The notes under the pieces are model-generated. The model was given only the letters and a program-made list of their open reading frames with translations, had not been told where the DNA came from and did not search any database. From NCBI GenBank assembly GCA_003598175.1, contig QZKN01000148.1:1-37475 (forward strand): 37,475 nucleotides of DNA, in the 5' to 3' direction. The stretch is from Candidatus Omnitrophota bacterium. Lineage in GTDB: Bacteria > Hinthialibacterota > Hinthialibacteria > Hinthialibacterales > Hinthialibacteraceae. Position numbers and translations under genes: made by a program. This document shows positions 8,101 to 17,577 of the stretch, in pieces. Every line of letters begins with the position of its first letter. The stretch's first letter is position 1.

Positions 8101-8243
8101 GGGCGTTTTTCCCTGACCGGTTATTCATTGGTATCTTACCTTTATATCATAATATTTTGACCGTCAAGACAAATGCATTTTTTAAAGAGAACATCGCATT
8201 GGGAACGCCTCAAAACGGATAGAAAGATCGTTTATAAAGGAAT

Positions 8244-10235
8244 TTAAATGACGAACTGTCGGCGTTCCCGCACAAAACGCCCGATCGCCATGATGGGAAA
8301 ATAGAGGCAATAGAGGTGGTATCGCAAATAAAACACGCGGGGAAAACCGGTGCCGGTAAAAAAGGATTCGTTCCAACTGCCTGATTCCGTCTGTGTGTCG
8401 ATCAACCATTGAATTGCGCTTTCAACTGCTGGATCTTCCGTTCCGTATATAGCCATCAATGCCATCGCTCCCCATGCGGTTTGGCTGGCGGTGGAGGGTC
8501 CCTTGCCTTTCAGCGACGGATCTTCATAACTGTTTGCCGATTCGCCGAACGAGCCGTCCTCTTTTTGTATCTTATTCAACCATTGTCCCGCTTTTTGAAT
8601 CCAATCTTCCTGCATATTCACACGGACATTTTTCAAACCGCACAACACTTCCCACGTTCCGTAAATATAATTCACGCCCCAGCGCCCGAACCAGCATCCT
8701 TCCGTTTCCTGATGGGTTTGCAAATAACGAATCGCCTTCTGCACCATCGGGTGATCGCAACGAAAACCATGATGACCAAGGCATTCAAGAACGCGGCCGG
8801 TGATATCCGGACAGGACGGATCTTGAATGGCGTTGTGATCCGCGAAGGGAATCGCTTCCAACAAGGGGCGATGTTTGGTGCGGTCAAATGCGGCCCAACC
8901 GCCGTCTTCGTTTTGCAACGCTAAAATCCATCGCATGGCGCGATCCAATGTTTTTTTCGTCTTGCCGTTTTTGGCTTGTTTCAAAGCCATTGTCACCATT
9001 GCCGTGTCGTCCACGTCGGGATAAAAGGCATTGTTGAATTCAAAAAACCAGCCGGATGGTTCGATAGGTTCCCGAATGTTGGCGATCCAATCGCCCGCGT
9101 GGCGGCATTCTTTTTTGATCAACCAATCACAGGCCTGGTCGATTGCGGGATGGTTGGAATCCAAACCGGCTGCGGTTAAGGCATAAAGAGCGATGCCCGT
9201 ATCCCAGACAGGGCTGAAACACGGTTGCAGGCGGATTGTATCCCCCTCTTCGATCATGAAACGGTCCAGCTGCCGCGCCGCTTCCGTCAAAAATGGGGAC
9301 TGCGGATCATATCCCAAACAACGGAAAGCAATCTGGTTATACACCATCGGCGGGAAAATAGCCCCGGCCCCATCCGCATGATCGGAATTCGTATGTGCGA
9401 GAATCCATTTTTCAATGCGCTTCAGCGCCATTTTTCGGAAAGGGAGCAATCGCGATTTTTGCCAGAGTTTGATCAGTTTGTCGGTGACCAGAAAAAAGTT
9501 TTTCCACGTAAACCATCGACGATTGTATTCACCGATAAACGGCTTTTCATAATAATCGGGATTGGCGTACAGTTCCTGGATCCCCATCGCGTCGGGAAGC
9601 CGACGGACCGGGCGAAAATGGCTGACGATGGCAAACGGCATGATCATCGTACGGGTCCAGGCCGATACCTTGTCGATATGAAAAAAAAGCCATTTCGGCG
9701 AAAGAATCATTTCCGGAGGAACCGAGGGAACGGAATCCCACGGCATCTGGCCAAGCGCGGCCAGATAGAATTTACTGTACGTGTTGCAGTGTTCCGCGCC
9801 GCCGATGCTCAGAATCAATTCGCGCGCCTTTCGCATATGCGGAGCATCGATCTCATCGCCCATCAGTTTCAGCGCCAAATACGATTTTACGGTGGCGCTG
9901 AGATCGGGACGAGAACCGGGATATTGAATCCATGCTCCATCTTCCGGACGCTGTTGTTGTCGCAAATAATTGGCGATTTTCGGAAGACAGGGATCCTTTT
10001 CCTGATCAATAATGAATTTTAAAAGAATATATTCACTCTGTAAGATCGAATCCCCTTCCAATTCACCGCACCAGTACCCCTTTTCGTGTTGTTTGTTGAG
10101 TAACCTTGGTATGGCATTTTCCAGGCTTTGCCGGGCGCTTTCGTCAATGGATCTTTGGGAAGCTCCCGCTTCTGTTTCGACCAGAAGGGCACTATTTGTC
10201 GAGATCATTATCTCGGAATAAGAAGTATGGCTCAT
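8244..10235 (-). CDS. shc: Squalene-hopene cyclase
   Basis: Cyclises squalene to hopene/hopanol at the membrane, the committed step of hopanoid synthesis. The DVDDTA catalytic motif lies at residues ~407-412. QW-type repeats are spread through the protein (DGAWIQYPGS, NEDGGWAAFD, TEGCWFGRWGVNYIYGTW, EDGSFGES, ESGSWNE), as is the SPVWDTGIALYAL segment. At 663 residues it has full family length. I chose the ATG at 10235, behind an AGGA 11 bases upstream, over a TTG at 10241. It is divergent from a TetR-type gene, with dyads between them, so it is probably under that repressor. No hpn genes are adjacent. Confidence 0.96.
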   Translation of the reverse strand: MSHTSYSEIMISTNSALLVETEAGASQRSIDESARQSLENAIPRLLNKQHEKGYWCGELEGDSILQSEYILLKFIIDQEKDPCLPKIANYLRQQQRPEDGAWIQYPGSRPDLSATVKSYLALKLMGDEIDAPHMRKARELILSIGGAEHCNTYSKFYLAALGQMPWDSVPSVPPEMILSPKWLFFHIDKVSAWTRTMIMPFAIVSHFRPVRRLPDAMGIQELYANPDYYEKPFIGEYNRRWFTWKNFFLVTDKLIKLWQKSRLLPFRKMALKRIEKWILAHTNSDHADGAGAIFPPMVYNQIAFRCLGYDPQSPFLTEAARQLDRFMIEEGDTIRLQPCFSPVWDTGIALYALTAAGLDSNHPAIDQACDWLIKKECRHAGDWIANIREPIEPSGWFFEFNNAFYPDVDDTAMVTMALKQAKNGKTKKTLDRAMRWILALQNEDGGWAAFDRTKHRPLLEAIPFADHNAIQDPSCPDITGRVLECLGHHGFRCDHPMVQKAIRYLQTHQETEGCWFGRWGVNYIYGTWEVLCGLKNVRVNMQEDWIQKAGQWLNKIQKEDGSFGESANSYEDPSLKGKGPSTASQTAWGAMALMAIYGTEDPAVESAIQWLIDTQTESGSWNESFFTGTGFPRVFYLRYHLYCLYFPIMAIGRFVRERRQFVI

Positions 10236-10369
10236 TAGCAAACAAATCCTTATAAATGAATCATGCGGAAAATCATGAAATAGTTATATCAAAATCTCTC
10301 ATGATAATATAGTTCTGCAAAACATGAAACTGATGGTTTGCATATGGATTAATGGAATTTGGGTATAGC

Positions 10370-10385
10370 ATGAATTCCTATGGTA
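10370..10385. promoter_or_regulatory. Candidate TetR operator, site 1 (imperfect)
   Basis: ATGAATTCCTATGGTA: the left half-site and spacer are identical to site 3 and the right half is degenerate. It lies 135 bases upstream of shc. Confidence 0.4.
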
Positions 10386-10389
10386 AATA

Positions 10390-10405
10390 GTGAATTTATA
10401 TTCAT
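10390..10405. promoter_or_regulatory. Candidate TetR operator, site 2
   Basis: GTGAATTTATATTCAT: a dyad TGAAT-N4-ATTCA, in the same pattern as site 3 and 5 bases after site 1. Confidence 0.5.
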
Positions 10406-10454
10406 TTTTTTCCATGAGTCAAGCCCAATCTTTTTACCGATCATCACAAAAATA

Positions 10455-10470
10455 TGAATTCCTATTCATA
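10455..10470. promoter_or_regulatory. Candidate TetR operator, site 3
   Basis: ATGAATTCCTATTCAT: a dyad with 6-base arms around TCCT. It is 65 bases from site 2 and ~95 bases ahead of the regulator ATG. A further half-site, ATGAAT, occurs at 10493, and a short GAATGGTATTC dyad at 10513-10523. Confidence 0.55.
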
Positions 10471-10562
10471 AAAAAAAGGTGAAGGTATTTTATGAATAGA
10501 GATTTTATATTAGAATGGTATTCATTGCTATGACCGACGGATGTGATTTGAGGTCTATTTAT

Positions 10563-11207
10563 ATGGGAAATATAAAATTAGAAATAGCGTCCCGCCGTGA
10601 GCGGGAATGGTATAGGCATCGTAGGGAAATCCTGAGCGCAGCGGAGGAATTGCTTGTGGAAAAGGGATTCGAAAAAACGACGATGCAGGATATCGCCGCT
10701 CGCGCGGAATTTGCGGTCGGAACGATTTACCGATTTTTTAAGAACAAAAAAGTGCTTTTTGAAGAATTGTTTCTCGAATCATGGCGGGATATCGAAACCA
10801 AGTTAAACCAGGCGTTGGATCAACCCGGCGACGAACTGGCCCGATTACAAGCGTATCATCGAACCTGCGTCATGCTGATTGTAGAAAATGAGACCATGGC
10901 GAGGATTTTTTATGGACAGATGGCCAATTTCAGCATTGATCCCTATGTCGGCATCGTCGGAGAATTTCGTGAAATCATGAAACGGTTGTTAGGGCGGCTT
11001 GAAGCATTATTTCGGTCAGGCATCGAGAAAGGACGATTCGTCGATCTTGATGCTCGTGTGCTGGCGATCGGATTTGATACGCTGGTCGGCGCGTACCTTG
11101 CCGTATTGTTAGGTGAGGAGAAACCCATGGATGTGAATGCATGGATTAAGACGATCAATCGCATGTTTTTTAATGGCATCATGGTTCATTCCTCCAATGA
11201 ACCATGA
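10563..11207 (+). CDS. TetR/AcrR-family transcriptional regulator
   Basis: A one-component repressor with an N-terminal DNA-binding HTH (EILSAAEELLVEKGFEKTTM, then QDIAARAEFAVGTIYRFFKN) and an all-helical C-terminal ligand and dimer domain. I placed the start at the ATG at 10563, preceded by TTGAGG 9 bases away. This gives 214 residues and the usual short basic lead-in. ATGs at 10515 and 10530 are in frame but lack a site, and the first overlaps an operator-like dyad. The gene is divergent from shc, so control of hopanoid synthesis and of itself is the natural inference; the ligand is unknown. The 3' end converges on the helicase gene with an 18-base gap. Confidence 0.9.
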   Translation: MGNIKLEIASRREREWYRHRREILSAAEELLVEKGFEKTTMQDIAARAEFAVGTIYRFFKNKKVLFEELFLESWRDIETKLNQALDQPGDELARLQAYHRTCVMLIVENETMARIFYGQMANFSIDPYVGIVGEFREIMKRLLGRLEALFRSGIEKGRFVDLDARVLAIGFDTLVGAYLAVLLGEEKPMDVNAWIKTINRMFFNGIMVHSSNEP

Positions 11208-11225
11208 TCAGGATTTATAATGTAT

Positions 11226-13727
11226 TTATCGGATTAACATTTTCCTCAATAAATCCAACGCATTGGAAATGGTTTGGATCGTCTCGGGTTGGGGCATGGG
11301 CAATCGAATATACGTTTCGCCGGTTTTATTATCCTGATCCAAAAAGTTGGAGAATGGCATGTCGGATTTCGATGGTTTTCCGGTTGTTTGGCTTTTCCGA
11401 GCGCCTTGAATCGCCTGTTCAAATTGGCCGATCAAATCCATGCCGGTTGCAATGAGTTCACTCCATACGTCCGTTGCCGAAGCTGTGAGTTTTTGAGACT
11501 CGGATTCAATTTCCTGGCTGGCGGCCGCTTCCTCAAGCATGGCTTCTTCCGGAATTTCCGCCGCCGTTATTGCATCGTCCTTCTCTTCCGTCCGGATGGG
11601 CATGGAGGAAGGAATGTTTGTGGTGACTTTCTCCACTGTTTCCATGAATTTCTTGAGTCGGGAGCCGCCGAGGAACACGGCGTCTTCTCCGCCGTCGAGC
11701 ACGCCGGCGAAGACTGCTTTTTTAAACGCCAATACTTCCAACATGCCATGTTCGATCGTCCCTTGTGAAATGAAATGAACCACCCGCACGTTGCGTCGCT
11801 GGCCCAGCCGATGCACGCGCCCGACTCGCTGTTCGAGTACGGCGGGATTCCACGGCTGGTCCATGTTGAGAACCACGGACGCATGTTGCAGATTCAAACC
11901 GACGCCGCCGGAATCGGTGGAAAGAAAAATGCGGCATTTCGGGTCTTCCTGAAAGCGCTGAATCAATTTGTTGCGTTCCTGAATGGTCAACATGCCGTGA
12001 TAAAAAACGTAATCCATTTTTGCCGCTTCGAGACGGTCGATGATCAGTTGGTGCGTGCCGATCCATTGGCTGAATATCACGGCTTTCGTATTGGATTCTT
12101 CCAACAGTTCTTCCAACAGCAGGATCGCTTCGTTTGGCTTCACTCCATGATCGGTTTTTTTGTCGAGTAAAAAGGTATTGTTGCAGGACATACGCATATT
12201 TTGCAACGCGATCATCAATTTACGCTGATCGCTTTCCGTCAAATAACCGAGACGTCTCCATTTGGCCACGATTTTGGCGACTATCATGCGATTGTCTTCG
12301 TGATGCTCCCACTGTTCCCGCGTCATTTCAACAAATAAGTGTTGATCAATCCGCTCGGGAAGTTCTTTCAATACTTCGTCTTTTGTCCGTCGAAGCAGGA
12401 TTGGTTCAAGCGTTTTCGAGATTTGTGACAGATTGTGATAGCCCACGACTTTTCCAAATTCGTCAAGTTGCTGATGATCGGCCAGATAGCGGAATAAGGG
12501 ACCCAACCGAAATCGATCCACGAATTCCACGATCGAATGCAGCTCCTCCAGGCGATTTTCCAGCGGCGTGCCGGTCAGCACGATTGCATATTCGGATTGC
12601 AATTTCTTGACGCTTTGCGCCCGGCGGGTTTTCCAATTTTTGATGCGTTGCGCTTCGTCGAGAATAATGACGTCCGGCGACCATTCCGCGATGGTTTTCC
12701 CATCCCGGTGAATCACGTCGTAGTTGGTGATTTTGTAAAACGTGTCGGTTTTATACGCTTCTCTGCGTTTGTGCAGCGAACCATAGATGACCTGCACGGA
12801 TCGATCGGCGAATCGCTCGATTTCCTGCTTCCACTGATGCTTCACGGATGTGGGAGCGATCACCAGCACCCGTTCGACGCCGACCGTCCGCGCCAGAATC
12901 TCCACCGCCGCGATGGATTGAATGGTTTTGCCCAAACCCATGTCGTCGGCGATCAGGCAACGTCCCGCTTTCGCCGCAAACAGAGCGCCTTTCCGTTGAT
13001 AAGAGTAGAGATTGACCTTGAGAAGGTGATCGAAACGGGGGCTGTCAATTCCTTGCGGAAATTGCTTGTCGGTGAGTTTGCATCGTTGCGTGTCATCCCG
13101 CAAATGAGCGACAAATTGAATCGTATCTTCGTAACATCGCAGGTCATGCCCGTTTTTCGGCGCATTTTTGATGAAATTGTGGAAGGTGGAATGGGCGTTC
13201 GGCTTGAGAAAGCCGTTCGCGTCAAAGAAACGGGATGCGTATTGAATCAATTGCTGTGGGCAATCCGTTCCCGGTTTGAAGCGCACGGCTCGTTGCGCGC
13301 CGTATTGAAGATACACTTCCGAATAGGAAGCCCGAAATCCCGCCTTCAGGGCTTTTTTACCACCCTGTTTTCGTTCCAGTTTGCCCAGCGTGAATTCGAT
13401 GTGCTTGCAGGTTCCAAGCGTATTGACGGCAAAGTCGGGGCAGGAGCAATAATTATCGCCCGGCTTGCAACCGCGAATGGCAACGCGATAGCTGCCTCCC
13501 GAGATCGGATTCGTTACCAGAAATTCGGAAAAGATCGGTTCTTCTCCGATATTCTCCAGTTTGAACGGTTGTTCTCGTCCGTATTCCCGCCGCAATGCGA
13601 TCTGCCATTCTTCCAACGACAATTCAGCCGGTTGGCGCGTGCGTGGCGTTCGTTTTGGTTTGGTTTTCACTTTCCCGCGTTTTTTTTTCGCAACGGATGT
13701 ATTGGGGGAAGTCGTTTTCGTTTTCAT
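11226..13727 (-). CDS. SNF2-family helicase with N-terminal SWIM zinc finger
   Basis: An 833-residue DNA-dependent ATPase of the RapA/HepA-like SNF2 superfamily. In order: a Lys/Arg/Thr-rich N-tail; a SWIM zinc motif (CSC...CKH at residues ~94-109); a Q-motif-like NLYSYQRKGALFA; motif I ADDMGLGKTIQS (~260-270); motif II ILDEAQRIKN (~355-365); motif III VLTGTPLENR; and in the C-lobe LSTDSGGVGLNLQHASVVL and VGRVHRLGQRRNVRVVHF (motifs V and VI). The acidic, Ala-rich C-terminal ~150 residues are of unknown function. I chose the ATG at 13727 for its GAGGCG ribosome binding site; the frame opens 57 bases earlier. Likely roles are chromosome remodelling or RNA polymerase recycling; no partner gene identifies the process. 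Confidence 0.92.
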   Translation of the reverse strand: MKTKTTSPNTSVAKKKRGKVKTKPKRTPRTRQPAELSLEEWQIALRREYGREQPFKLENIGEEPIFSEFLVTNPISGGSYRVAIRGCKPGDNYCSCPDFAVNTLGTCKHIEFTLGKLERKQGGKKALKAGFRASYSEVYLQYGAQRAVRFKPGTDCPQQLIQYASRFFDANGFLKPNAHSTFHNFIKNAPKNGHDLRCYEDTIQFVAHLRDDTQRCKLTDKQFPQGIDSPRFDHLLKVNLYSYQRKGALFAAKAGRCLIADDMGLGKTIQSIAAVEILARTVGVERVLVIAPTSVKHQWKQEIERFADRSVQVIYGSLHKRREAYKTDTFYKITNYDVIHRDGKTIAEWSPDVIILDEAQRIKNWKTRRAQSVKKLQSEYAIVLTGTPLENRLEELHSIVEFVDRFRLGPLFRYLADHQQLDEFGKVVGYHNLSQISKTLEPILLRRTKDEVLKELPERIDQHLFVEMTREQWEHHEDNRMIVAKIVAKWRRLGYLTESDQRKLMIALQNMRMSCNNTFLLDKKTDHGVKPNEAILLLEELLEESNTKAVIFSQWIGTHQLIIDRLEAAKMDYVFYHGMLTIQERNKLIQRFQEDPKCRIFLSTDSGGVGLNLQHASVVLNMDQPWNPAVLEQRVGRVHRLGQRRNVRVVHFISQGTIEHGMLEVLAFKKAVFAGVLDGGEDAVFLGGSRLKKFMETVEKVTTNIPSSMPIRTEEKDDAITAAEIPEEAMLEEAAASQEIESESQKLTASATDVWSELIATGMDLIGQFEQAIQGARKSQTTGKPSKSDMPFSNFLDQDNKTGETYIRLPMPQPETIQTISNALDLLRKMLIR

Positions 13728-14007
13728 GGCTGCGCCTCGATTGCAGAACATTTTTTTCTGATAAAACCGCATCGAACTTAGCAATTCTTTTTCATCATTT
13801 CAAGATGAAAAAAGAGGATGGCAGGATTTTCTCGAAACTCTCTTGCCGTTTCGTTGCGTTCCTGTTCATGGCAAACTCCACAACCAGGCGCAAGGATATA
13901 TTCTTGCCCTGCGACGAATTTCCGGTTACAATGTGACTAATGAAATTCTATTATTCATTGAAATGGGTGAAATGCCTGTTTCTCGCTTCGGTTTGGAGAA
14001 AAGCATA

Positions 14008-14508
14008 ATGGCGAGATTGCACATTCGAACGTACGGCGACGACGTGCTGCGAAAAAAGACGAAATACATTAAAACCTATGACAGAAAATTACTGCAACTG
14101 ATTGAGGATATGTTCGACTTCATGTACGAGGCCGGCGGAATCGGCCTGGCGGCGCCGCAAGTGGGCATTTCCCGCAAACTCATCGTCGTGGATACTTTCG
14201 AGGAAGGGGAGAAATTTGCGCTTGCCAACCCCAAGATCATTTGGGAAAGCGACGAAATCCTGGCCATGAAAGAAGGATGCCTTTCCATTCCCGGCGTGGA
14301 GGGAGAAGTGCTGCGTTCCCGCAAAATCAAAGTGAAATACAACGACCCGGAAACCGGCGTGGAACTCACGATGGAAGCGTCCGATCTGTTGGCCAGGGTG
14401 ATCGCTCACGAAACCGACCATTTGAACGGCGTTTTGTTCGTCGATCACCTGCACGAATCCGAATTCGCGCAAATCAGCCGCAAACTGCAGGAACTCGCCG
14501 CCGCCTGA
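14008..14508 (+). CDS. def: Peptide deformylase
   Basis: Removes the formyl group from nascent N-terminal Met. All three metal-site motifs are present: GGIGLAAPQVG (residues 43-53), EGCLS (89-93, Cys ligand) and HETDH (134-138, His ligands and catalytic Glu). The start at 14008 follows a GGAG site; a frame open from 13843 adds residues not seen in the family. It is 13 bases ahead of fmt, the classical def-fmt operon. At 166 residues the length is normal. Confidence 0.97.
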   Translation: MARLHIRTYGDDVLRKKTKYIKTYDRKLLQLIEDMFDFMYEAGGIGLAAPQVGISRKLIVVDTFEEGEKFALANPKIIWESDEILAMKEGCLSIPGVEGEVLRSRKIKVKYNDPETGVELTMEASDLLARVIAHETDHLNGVLFVDHLHESEFAQISRKLQELAAA

Positions 14509-14521
14509 CAAAAATAACATT

Positions 14522-15457
14522 ATGCCGATAAAAACCATTTTCTTTGGATCGCCGGATTTTGCACTGCCGACATTGAACACCTTGCGAAACTCGCCGGAAA
14601 TCGATCTGCGGGCAGCGCTTACTCAACCGGATAAACCGGCGGGGCGGGGGAAACGCCTGACGCCCACGCCGGTGAAAGCCCTGGCTCTCGAATTCTCTCT
14701 CGATTGCCTGCAACCGGCGTCCTTAAAAGACGAAACGGTTCTACCCTGGCTGCGCCATTATCAACCGGATGTGATTGTCGTGGTGGCGTATGGCGGATTT
14801 GTGCCGAAATCCATTCGCGAATTGCCCAAGTACGGCTGCGTGAATCTGCATCCGTCGCTGTTGCCGAAATATCGCGGCGCGGCGCCCATGCAATGGGCGA
14901 TTTTGAACGGTGAAACGATGACCGGCAATTCGACGATGTATTTGGCCAAGGGCTGGGATAGCGGCGATATCATTTATCAGGAAATCGAACCGATTTTGCC
15001 GACCGACACGTATGGCAGTTTGTCCGCGCGTCTGGCCGAAAAGGGCGCGGCGTTGATCGTGAAGTCTCTTATCGACATCGATCTTGGCGTCGCTCCGCGT
15101 ATCCCACAGTCCGACGACGACGCGACGTTCGCGCCGCTGTTGCAAAATGAAGACGCAAAAATTCAATGGCGCCGCCCGGCAAAAGCAATCCATGATCAGG
15201 TGAGGGGATTGAATCCGGTTCCCGCTTCCTTTACTCTATATCAAAACGAACGCTGGAAAATTCTGCGGACCGAGGTGATTCACGAACCATCCCGCGAGCC
15301 AGGCCGGTTGATTACGACGCAATTCAATACCATCCGCGTCGCCGCGGCGGATGCGGTTGTCGAAATCCTTGAATTGCAGCCGGCCGGTGGAAAACCGATG
15401 ACCGCCGCGCAATTTCTCCGGGGTCGCAAATTAATAGACGGCGTGAAATTCGATTGA
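14522..15457 (+). CDS. fmt: Methionyl-tRNA formyltransferase
   Basis: Transfers formyl from 10-formyl-THF to Met-tRNAfMet for initiation. N-terminal Rossmann-type domain with IFFGSPDFALPTL and the loop QPDKPAGRGKRLTPTPVK. Catalytic residues are visible as N108 and H110 in VNLHPSLLPKYRGAAP and D146 in GWDSGDI. The C-terminal OB-fold domain (~205-311) ends QFLRGRKLIDG. At 311 residues the length is standard. It follows def and is 3 bases ahead of a membrane-protein gene. Confidence 0.97.
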   Translation: MPIKTIFFGSPDFALPTLNTLRNSPEIDLRAALTQPDKPAGRGKRLTPTPVKALALEFSLDCLQPASLKDETVLPWLRHYQPDVIVVVAYGGFVPKSIRELPKYGCVNLHPSLLPKYRGAAPMQWAILNGETMTGNSTMYLAKGWDSGDIIYQEIEPILPTDTYGSLSARLAEKGAALIVKSLIDIDLGVAPRIPQSDDDATFAPLLQNEDAKIQWRRPAKAIHDQVRGLNPVPASFTLYQNERWKILRTEVIHEPSREPGRLITTQFNTIRVAAADAVVEILELQPAGGKPMTAAQFLRGRKLIDGVKFD

Positions 15458-15460
15458 TCC

Positions 15461-17017
15461 ATGACTTCTTCTGTCTCTCCATTCAAAACCGATCTGATTG
15501 TTCATGCGGTTTGTTTTTTAATGCAATTCCTGTTCTTGCTTCCTGGCGGATTGGCCCAAGGCGGCCCCACGCCTCCTTTCGTATATCCGTTTTTCCTGAT
15601 CCTGGCCGCCATCACGTTGGTTCGCCAGTGGGAATCGGTTTCTGTATATGGAACTCGTTTAATTCTCATTCCCTGTGTGTTCAGCATTTTTCTATACGGA
15701 TTTTGTTTGATCAATGAATTGGGGGGCACCTTTTGGGCGTTCTATACGCCGCGCTGGTTTCCAACGGCGGTGCGGATTGTGTGGATGCAGGCGGGTTTAT
15801 TGTTGATCCATCCTCGCGTATTCATTCCTGTTCATCATTTTCTAAGCCGTTTTTTTGAACAGATTTACGAAAAAGGTTATTTTCACCGCAAACTCCCGCT
15901 GACGCTTTTGATCATCGGTCTGTTGATGTGGTTGCTGCGCAGCCAAAATATCTCACCCGACGGTTACGATTGGCTGAAGCACAGCATTTTCGAGAAGAAT
16001 TGGGTGCGCTATTTGCGCGAACCGTTGGGAACCTTCGTTTTGCGCTTATGGGTTCTTGGCGGCATCCGTATGTTTCATTGGGATCCCTACATCAGTATCA
16101 CGATACTCGGCTTCGTTTGCGGATTCATTGCCACTTGGTTCTTATACGGTGTGTTTCAATTCTGTATGGCAAATGTTCATGCCGGGTATGGATTCGCGCT
16201 GCTGCTTTCATCCGCTGGGTATACGCAAATTTTCGTGGGGAACATCGAGATATACGCTTTGCTGCAATTGGGGCTGGCGGTATTTTTGTTCGCCGCGATA
16301 CGCTACCTTCGCGGCGACAGTCCGGCATGGCTGCCCGGCGCGATGTTCGGCGTCTTATTTTGCCTGCATCTCTCAGCGGGCTGGTGGCTGCCCGCCCTGT
16401 TTTTACTGCCATACATCAAAACGTTGATCGTTCCCGCGTCGACGCGGCCGATTCGTGATTTGTCGTTGCTTCTGGTCAGTTGCATCGCGCCGGCGTTCGC
16501 GTTCGGCGTGTTTGTTTTACAATACGGCTATGGGGGAAATATCGACGCCATGTGGGAGCATTTTTGGAGCGACGAGGTGATGAACGTGGGAACCGACGCA
16601 GCCATGTTCCATGCGCCGGAAACGTTTCTTACTCCGCATTATTACATGAACATGCTCAACGAATATTTTTACATGATGCCGGCGGCGTTTCCGCTGCTTC
16701 TCGTATTGGTTCCGGCGTTTCGCAGGACACATCGGGCGTTGCCGCATCATTGCTGGCTGCTCGTCCTTGCCGGGTTTTATCTCGTCTACACCATCGTTTG
16801 GCGTCCGGACCGCTCCTTTCCCGCGGATTGGGACATTTTTTCCGGTCTGACCATTCCTTCTATTTTGTTGCTGGGCGTGTATATATCCCATCTGCGCCTA
16901 CCGGAAAATGCGATTCGGTTTATTTTATATCAGACGGTCGTGTTTTCCGGTTTGTTTCTCCTGCTTCAACTTCTGCGAAACCATTTCAAGATCAGCGATT
17001 GGCCGTTGTTTATCTGA
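15461..17017 (+). CDS. Polytopic membrane protein, possible GT-C-type glycosyltransferase
   Basis: A 518-residue protein with roughly 10-12 hydrophobic segments, the first at residues ~12-30. It begins 3 bases after fmt and is probably co-transcribed with def-fmt. A GNIEIYALLQLGLAVFLFAA segment after a SAGYTQIFV loop resembles the conserved GHVEVYPL-type region of bacterial GT-C/PMT-like membrane glycosyltransferases. A large loop (YDWLKHSIFEKNWVRYLREP) after TM4-5 could carry the acidic site, but I cannot assign catalytic residues. A polyprenyl-phosphate-sugar-dependent transferase is a working guess; a transporter is not excluded. Confidence 0.8.
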   Translation: MTSSVSPFKTDLIVHAVCFLMQFLFLLPGGLAQGGPTPPFVYPFFLILAAITLVRQWESVSVYGTRLILIPCVFSIFLYGFCLINELGGTFWAFYTPRWFPTAVRIVWMQAGLLLIHPRVFIPVHHFLSRFFEQIYEKGYFHRKLPLTLLIIGLLMWLLRSQNISPDGYDWLKHSIFEKNWVRYLREPLGTFVLRLWVLGGIRMFHWDPYISITILGFVCGFIATWFLYGVFQFCMANVHAGYGFALLLSSAGYTQIFVGNIEIYALLQLGLAVFLFAAIRYLRGDSPAWLPGAMFGVLFCLHLSAGWWLPALFLLPYIKTLIVPASTRPIRDLSLLLVSCIAPAFAFGVFVLQYGYGGNIDAMWEHFWSDEVMNVGTDAAMFHAPETFLTPHYYMNMLNEYFYMMPAAFPLLLVLVPAFRRTHRALPHHCWLLVLAGFYLVYTIVWRPDRSFPADWDIFSGLTIPSILLLGVYISHLRLPENAIRFILYQTVVFSGLFLLLQLLRNHFKISDWPLFI

Positions 17018-17030
17018 TGGATATTCGTAT

Positions 17031-17084
17031 ATAATGCCCCGGCAAGAAATCAAAAATTGTGGTGCGGACATCCTGTCCGCACAA
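17031..17084 (+). repeat. Interspersed palindromic repeat, family 1, copy B
   Basis: A 54-base copy beginning 13 bases after the membrane-protein stop codon. Its hairpin TGCGGACA-TCC-TGTCCGCA is perfect here, so it may also act as a weak terminator or mRNA 3' end. It differs from copy A at only a few bases. Confidence 0.85.
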
Positions 17085-17289
17085 TATATAGTGGCAGATA
17101 GTTAATTAATACCACAATATGTGCCGATTTCAAAATTTAATCCGACGTTTTACCAGCGCGTCGTCTATATCAAACTTGTTCTCTTTGAGATAACTTCTGG
17201 CTTATACTTTTTGACCTACACTTTTTGCCGTCGTGTTTAGCTTGTATCCTGTTCAGGGTAGAGTATAAATAAGAGGATGGAGGTCACTT

Positions 17290-17577
17290 TTGCGGATTAC
17301 AGACATCATTTGGAAAGAACACATAATTGAAAAGAATGCGTTGAAACACGACGTGTCTGTTGCAGAAGTGGAAGAAGTACTCCTTTCCGAACCGGTGGTC
17401 AGAAAGATAGCCAAAGGGTATGTCTATGGAGAGAATGTGTACGCTGCTCTCGCTCAAATTCGTAGCGGAAGGTATTTGATCGTTTTCTTTATCAAAAAGA
17501 AACGCGGAATGGCGCTACCGATTTCGGCGCGCAACATGGATTATGCGGAGAAAAAATATTATGCCAGACATAGATAG
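17290..17577 (+). CDS. BrnT-like ribonuclease toxin
   Basis: A 95-residue protein with the BrnT/RelE-like layout: IIWKEHIIEKNALKHDVSVA, EVEEVLLSEPVVRKIAKG, RSGRYLIVFFIKKKRG and the C-terminal ISARNMDYAEKKYYARH. The last segment matches the SAR-DM--KE--YY motif that ends BrnT proteins. The start is a TTG at 17290 behind a strong GGAGGT 6 bases upstream. A TTGTAT with 16-base spacing to TATAAA ahead of it is a possible promoter. It overlaps the antitoxin gene by 17 bases, so the two are translationally coupled. Confidence 0.82.
   Translation: MRITDIIWKEHIIEKNALKHDVSVAEVEEVLLSEPVVRKIAKGYVYGENVYAALAQIRSGRYLIVFFIKKKRGMALPISARNMDYAEKKYYARHR

Noticed and set aside
12537..13781. 414-codon plus-strand ORF opposite the SNF2 gene
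   Set aside because: A shadow of the helicase: all SNF2 motifs are on the minus strand and the plus product has no family character.
17120..17200. Minus-strand fragment RSYLKENKFDIDDALVKRRI
   Set aside because: Protein-like in composition and possibly a gene tail, but with no recognisable family and no start.
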